Shown: positions 4,854 to 6,161 of the stretch, one piece after another
Layout: each line of letters starts with the position of its first letter
Position numbering within the stretch: the stretch's first letter is position 1
Notes under the pieces: generated by a model
Seen by the model: the letters and a program-made list of their open reading frames with translations, nothing else
Told to the model about the DNA's origin: nothing
The model's database searches: none
NCBI GenBank assembly: GCA_903879995.1
Contig: CAIRNW010000045.1
Coordinates: 1 to 6,161, forward strand
Direction: 5' to 3'
Length of the DNA: 6,161 bases
Source of the DNA: an uncultured Bacteroidota bacterium
GTDB taxonomy: Bacteria; Bacteroidota; Bacteroidia; Chitinophagales; Chitinophagaceae
Program-made: the position numbers and the translations under genes

Positions 4854-6161
4854 ATGAACTCTCAATATAAAATGACGGTATGCAAGTGTACCCGTGATTT
4901 TTCTCAATCTTTATTACCAACAGGAGCATTGTTTTTTATACTAGTTGGTTTTGCACTTTCGGGTTGGGCGCAAAGCAAAAACAGTGGGTTGTTAACTTCT
5001 ATCTTATCGCAAGCGAATGCTGGACCTGCACAGCAGGTGTTGAAAGATCCGGACACGTATCGCTTACAAATTATTTACACGCAGATTGATCGCAACAAAA
5101 AAGGTGAACCACGCTTTACGCATCATACGTATTTGGTGGATCCCAATAAATATTTTAATCCGGCTTCCATGGTAAAAATGCCTTTGGCTTTTTTAGCGTT
5201 GGAAAAATTGCATCAGCTTGATAATCCAATAAAGAATGAGCGCAGAATACCGGCACTAAACCGTGATACACATGTAGCATTTGACAGCAGCTATCCACGT
5301 CAGGTTGCCCTGCGCAAAGATGTTTCCGCACCCGGAGAAATTCCAACCATAGGACATCTGGTCAAGCGTGCATTTATCATTAGTGAGAACGATCCGTATA
5401 ATCGCTTTTATCAATTCATGGGGCAAGGGCCAGCTAATGAATTGTTGCAAGCAAAAGGATATTCATCAGTTCGTATTACACGGCAGTTTATGGGTTTTAC
5501 GGACCAACAAAACCGGCATACTAATGCAGTTCGTTTTTATAATCCTAGCGGACAAGAGATCTATAGCCAAGAGCCGGGATACAACCGTGATAGTTTTTCA
5601 TTTCCTTCACCCATTCTAATTGGTAACGCGCATATCAACAGACTGGAGCAGTTAGTACAAGGTCCTTTTGACTTTACGCGTCACAATTCAATTTCGTTGG
5701 CGGATATGCAAAAAATGCTACAGGCTGTGGTGTTTCCCAACTCGCTTCCCAAAAAAAATCGTTTCAATTTTTCGGAGAAGGATCGTTTATTCTTATTGCA
5801 ATATTTATCACAGTATCCTTCAGAAACCAATTATCCAAAGTATGATACCTCTGTTTTTTATGATAGTTATGTGAAATTCTTTTTTCAGGATTCGACTCAC
5901 CGTATGCCTGCAGGCGTGCGGGTTTTTAATAAAGTAGGCTGGGCTTACGGGTTTTTAACCGATGTTTCTTACGTAGTAGACACCGTTAATCGGGTAGATT
6001 ATTTCTTATCGGCCACGCTCTATGTAAACAGCGATGGCGTAGTCAATGATTCTAAGTATGACGAGGAAACCGTCGGATTCCCTTTCTTGCGAGAGTTGGG
6101 AAGACTGATCTATAACTACGAATTAACTCGGAATCGACCATATCGTCCCCCGCTGACTATC
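4854..6161 (+). CDS. Periplasmic/secreted serine hydrolase of the class A beta-lactamase-like fold (3' end missing)
   Basis: The frame from ATG 4854 is open for 436 codons to the right edge without a stop. Residues ~1-40 form a signal peptide (basic/polar start, core LFFILVGFALSG, likely cut at or near WAQ, 38-40); an ATG at 4872 (Met7) is a possible alternative start. The penicillin-recognising motifs are visible in order: S-x-x-K as S105-M-V-K108 within NPASMVKMPLAFLALEKL, S-x-N as S178-E-N180 within IISENDPYNRFYQFMGQG, and K-[T/S]-G as K360-V-G362 within FNKVGWAYGFLTDVSYVVD. Ser105 is the predicted nucleophile with Lys108 as general base. The stretch SLADMQKMLQAVVFP (281-295) resembles the helix that precedes the KTG strand in class A enzymes. 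The 180-residue gap between the second and third motifs is much longer than in classical class A beta-lactamases, and I cannot identify a Glu166-type ExxLN omega-loop motif, so a role as a peptidase or esterase is at least as likely as drug hydrolysis. Few residues are probably missing at the C-terminus. Confidence 0.88.
   Translation, partial: MNSQYKMTVCKCTRDFSQSLLPTGALFFILVGFALSGWAQSKNSGLLTSILSQANAGPAQQVLKDPDTYRLQIIYTQIDRNKKGEPRFTHHTYLVDPNKYFNPASMVKMPLAFLALEKLHQLDNPIKNERRIPALNRDTHVAFDSSYPRQVALRKDVSAPGEIPTIGHLVKRAFIISENDPYNRFYQFMGQGPANELLQAKGYSSVRITRQFMGFTDQQNRHTNAVRFYNPSGQEIYSQEPGYNRDSFSFPSPILIGNAHINRLEQLVQGPFDFTRHNSISLADMQKMLQAVVFPNSLPKKNRFNFSEKDRLFLLQYLSQYPSETNYPKYDTSVFYDSYVKFFFQDSTHRMPAGVRVFNKVGWAYGFLTDVSYVVDTVNRVDYFLSATLYVNSDGVVNDSKYDEETVGFPFLRELGRLIYNYELTRNRPYRPPLTI

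Noticed and set aside
5155..5874. Several 60-85-codon open frames on both strands within the right-hand region
   Set aside because: All overlap the long plus-strand serine hydrolase frame, which has three ordered catalytic motifs; the short frames show no family features.

Overview
The window looks like a piece of a Bacteroidota chromosome, most likely from the Chitinophagaceae or a close relative. The main evidence is a secreted protein ending in a type IX secretion (T9SS) type A sorting domain, a secretion route confined to this phylum. Supporting evidence is a YtxH / holin-like small-gene cluster, a lysine-alanine tailed SWIB protein and a serine hydrolase of a kind I associate with this group. 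The family-level placement is inference. Both long genes at the edges are cut: the SWIB gene lacks its 5' end and the serine hydrolase lacks its 3' end.

Layout, left to right. Bases 1-374 (+) hold the 3' part of a SWIB/MDM2-domain protein with a histone-H1-like Lys/Ala tail, closed by a strong hairpin terminator at 396-424. Bases 465-2363 (-) encode a soluble triple-PAS histidine kinase of the HisKA_3 (NarL/DegS-like) class with no response regulator beside it. A 91-bp divergent spacer separates it from 2455-3996 (+), a secreted multi-module protein with a signal peptide and a T9SS C-terminal domain. Its stop codon abuts, with no spacer, the stop of a converging three-gene (-) cluster: YtxH-like membrane-anchored protein (4584-4808), two-helix holin-superfamily-like membrane protein (4196-4558) and a small charged helical protein (3997-4209). 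A 45-bp divergent spacer then leads to 4854-6161 (+), a signal-peptide-bearing class A beta-lactamase-like serine hydrolase that runs off the right edge with an open frame throughout.

How the genes relate: only the three (-) genes at 3997-4808 look like an operon, probably concerned with envelope maintenance or stress. The others are separately oriented single genes covering nucleoid/chromatin-like function, cytoplasmic sensing, surface display and a periplasmic serine enzyme. I see no RNA gene, CRISPR array, mobile element or phage module, and no gene-free stretch longer than 300 bases. I do not see a convincing undescribed multi-gene system. The most unusual items are the histone-like SWIB fusion, the beta-lactamase-fold enzyme with atypical spacing between its motifs, and the zero-gap convergent gene pair.
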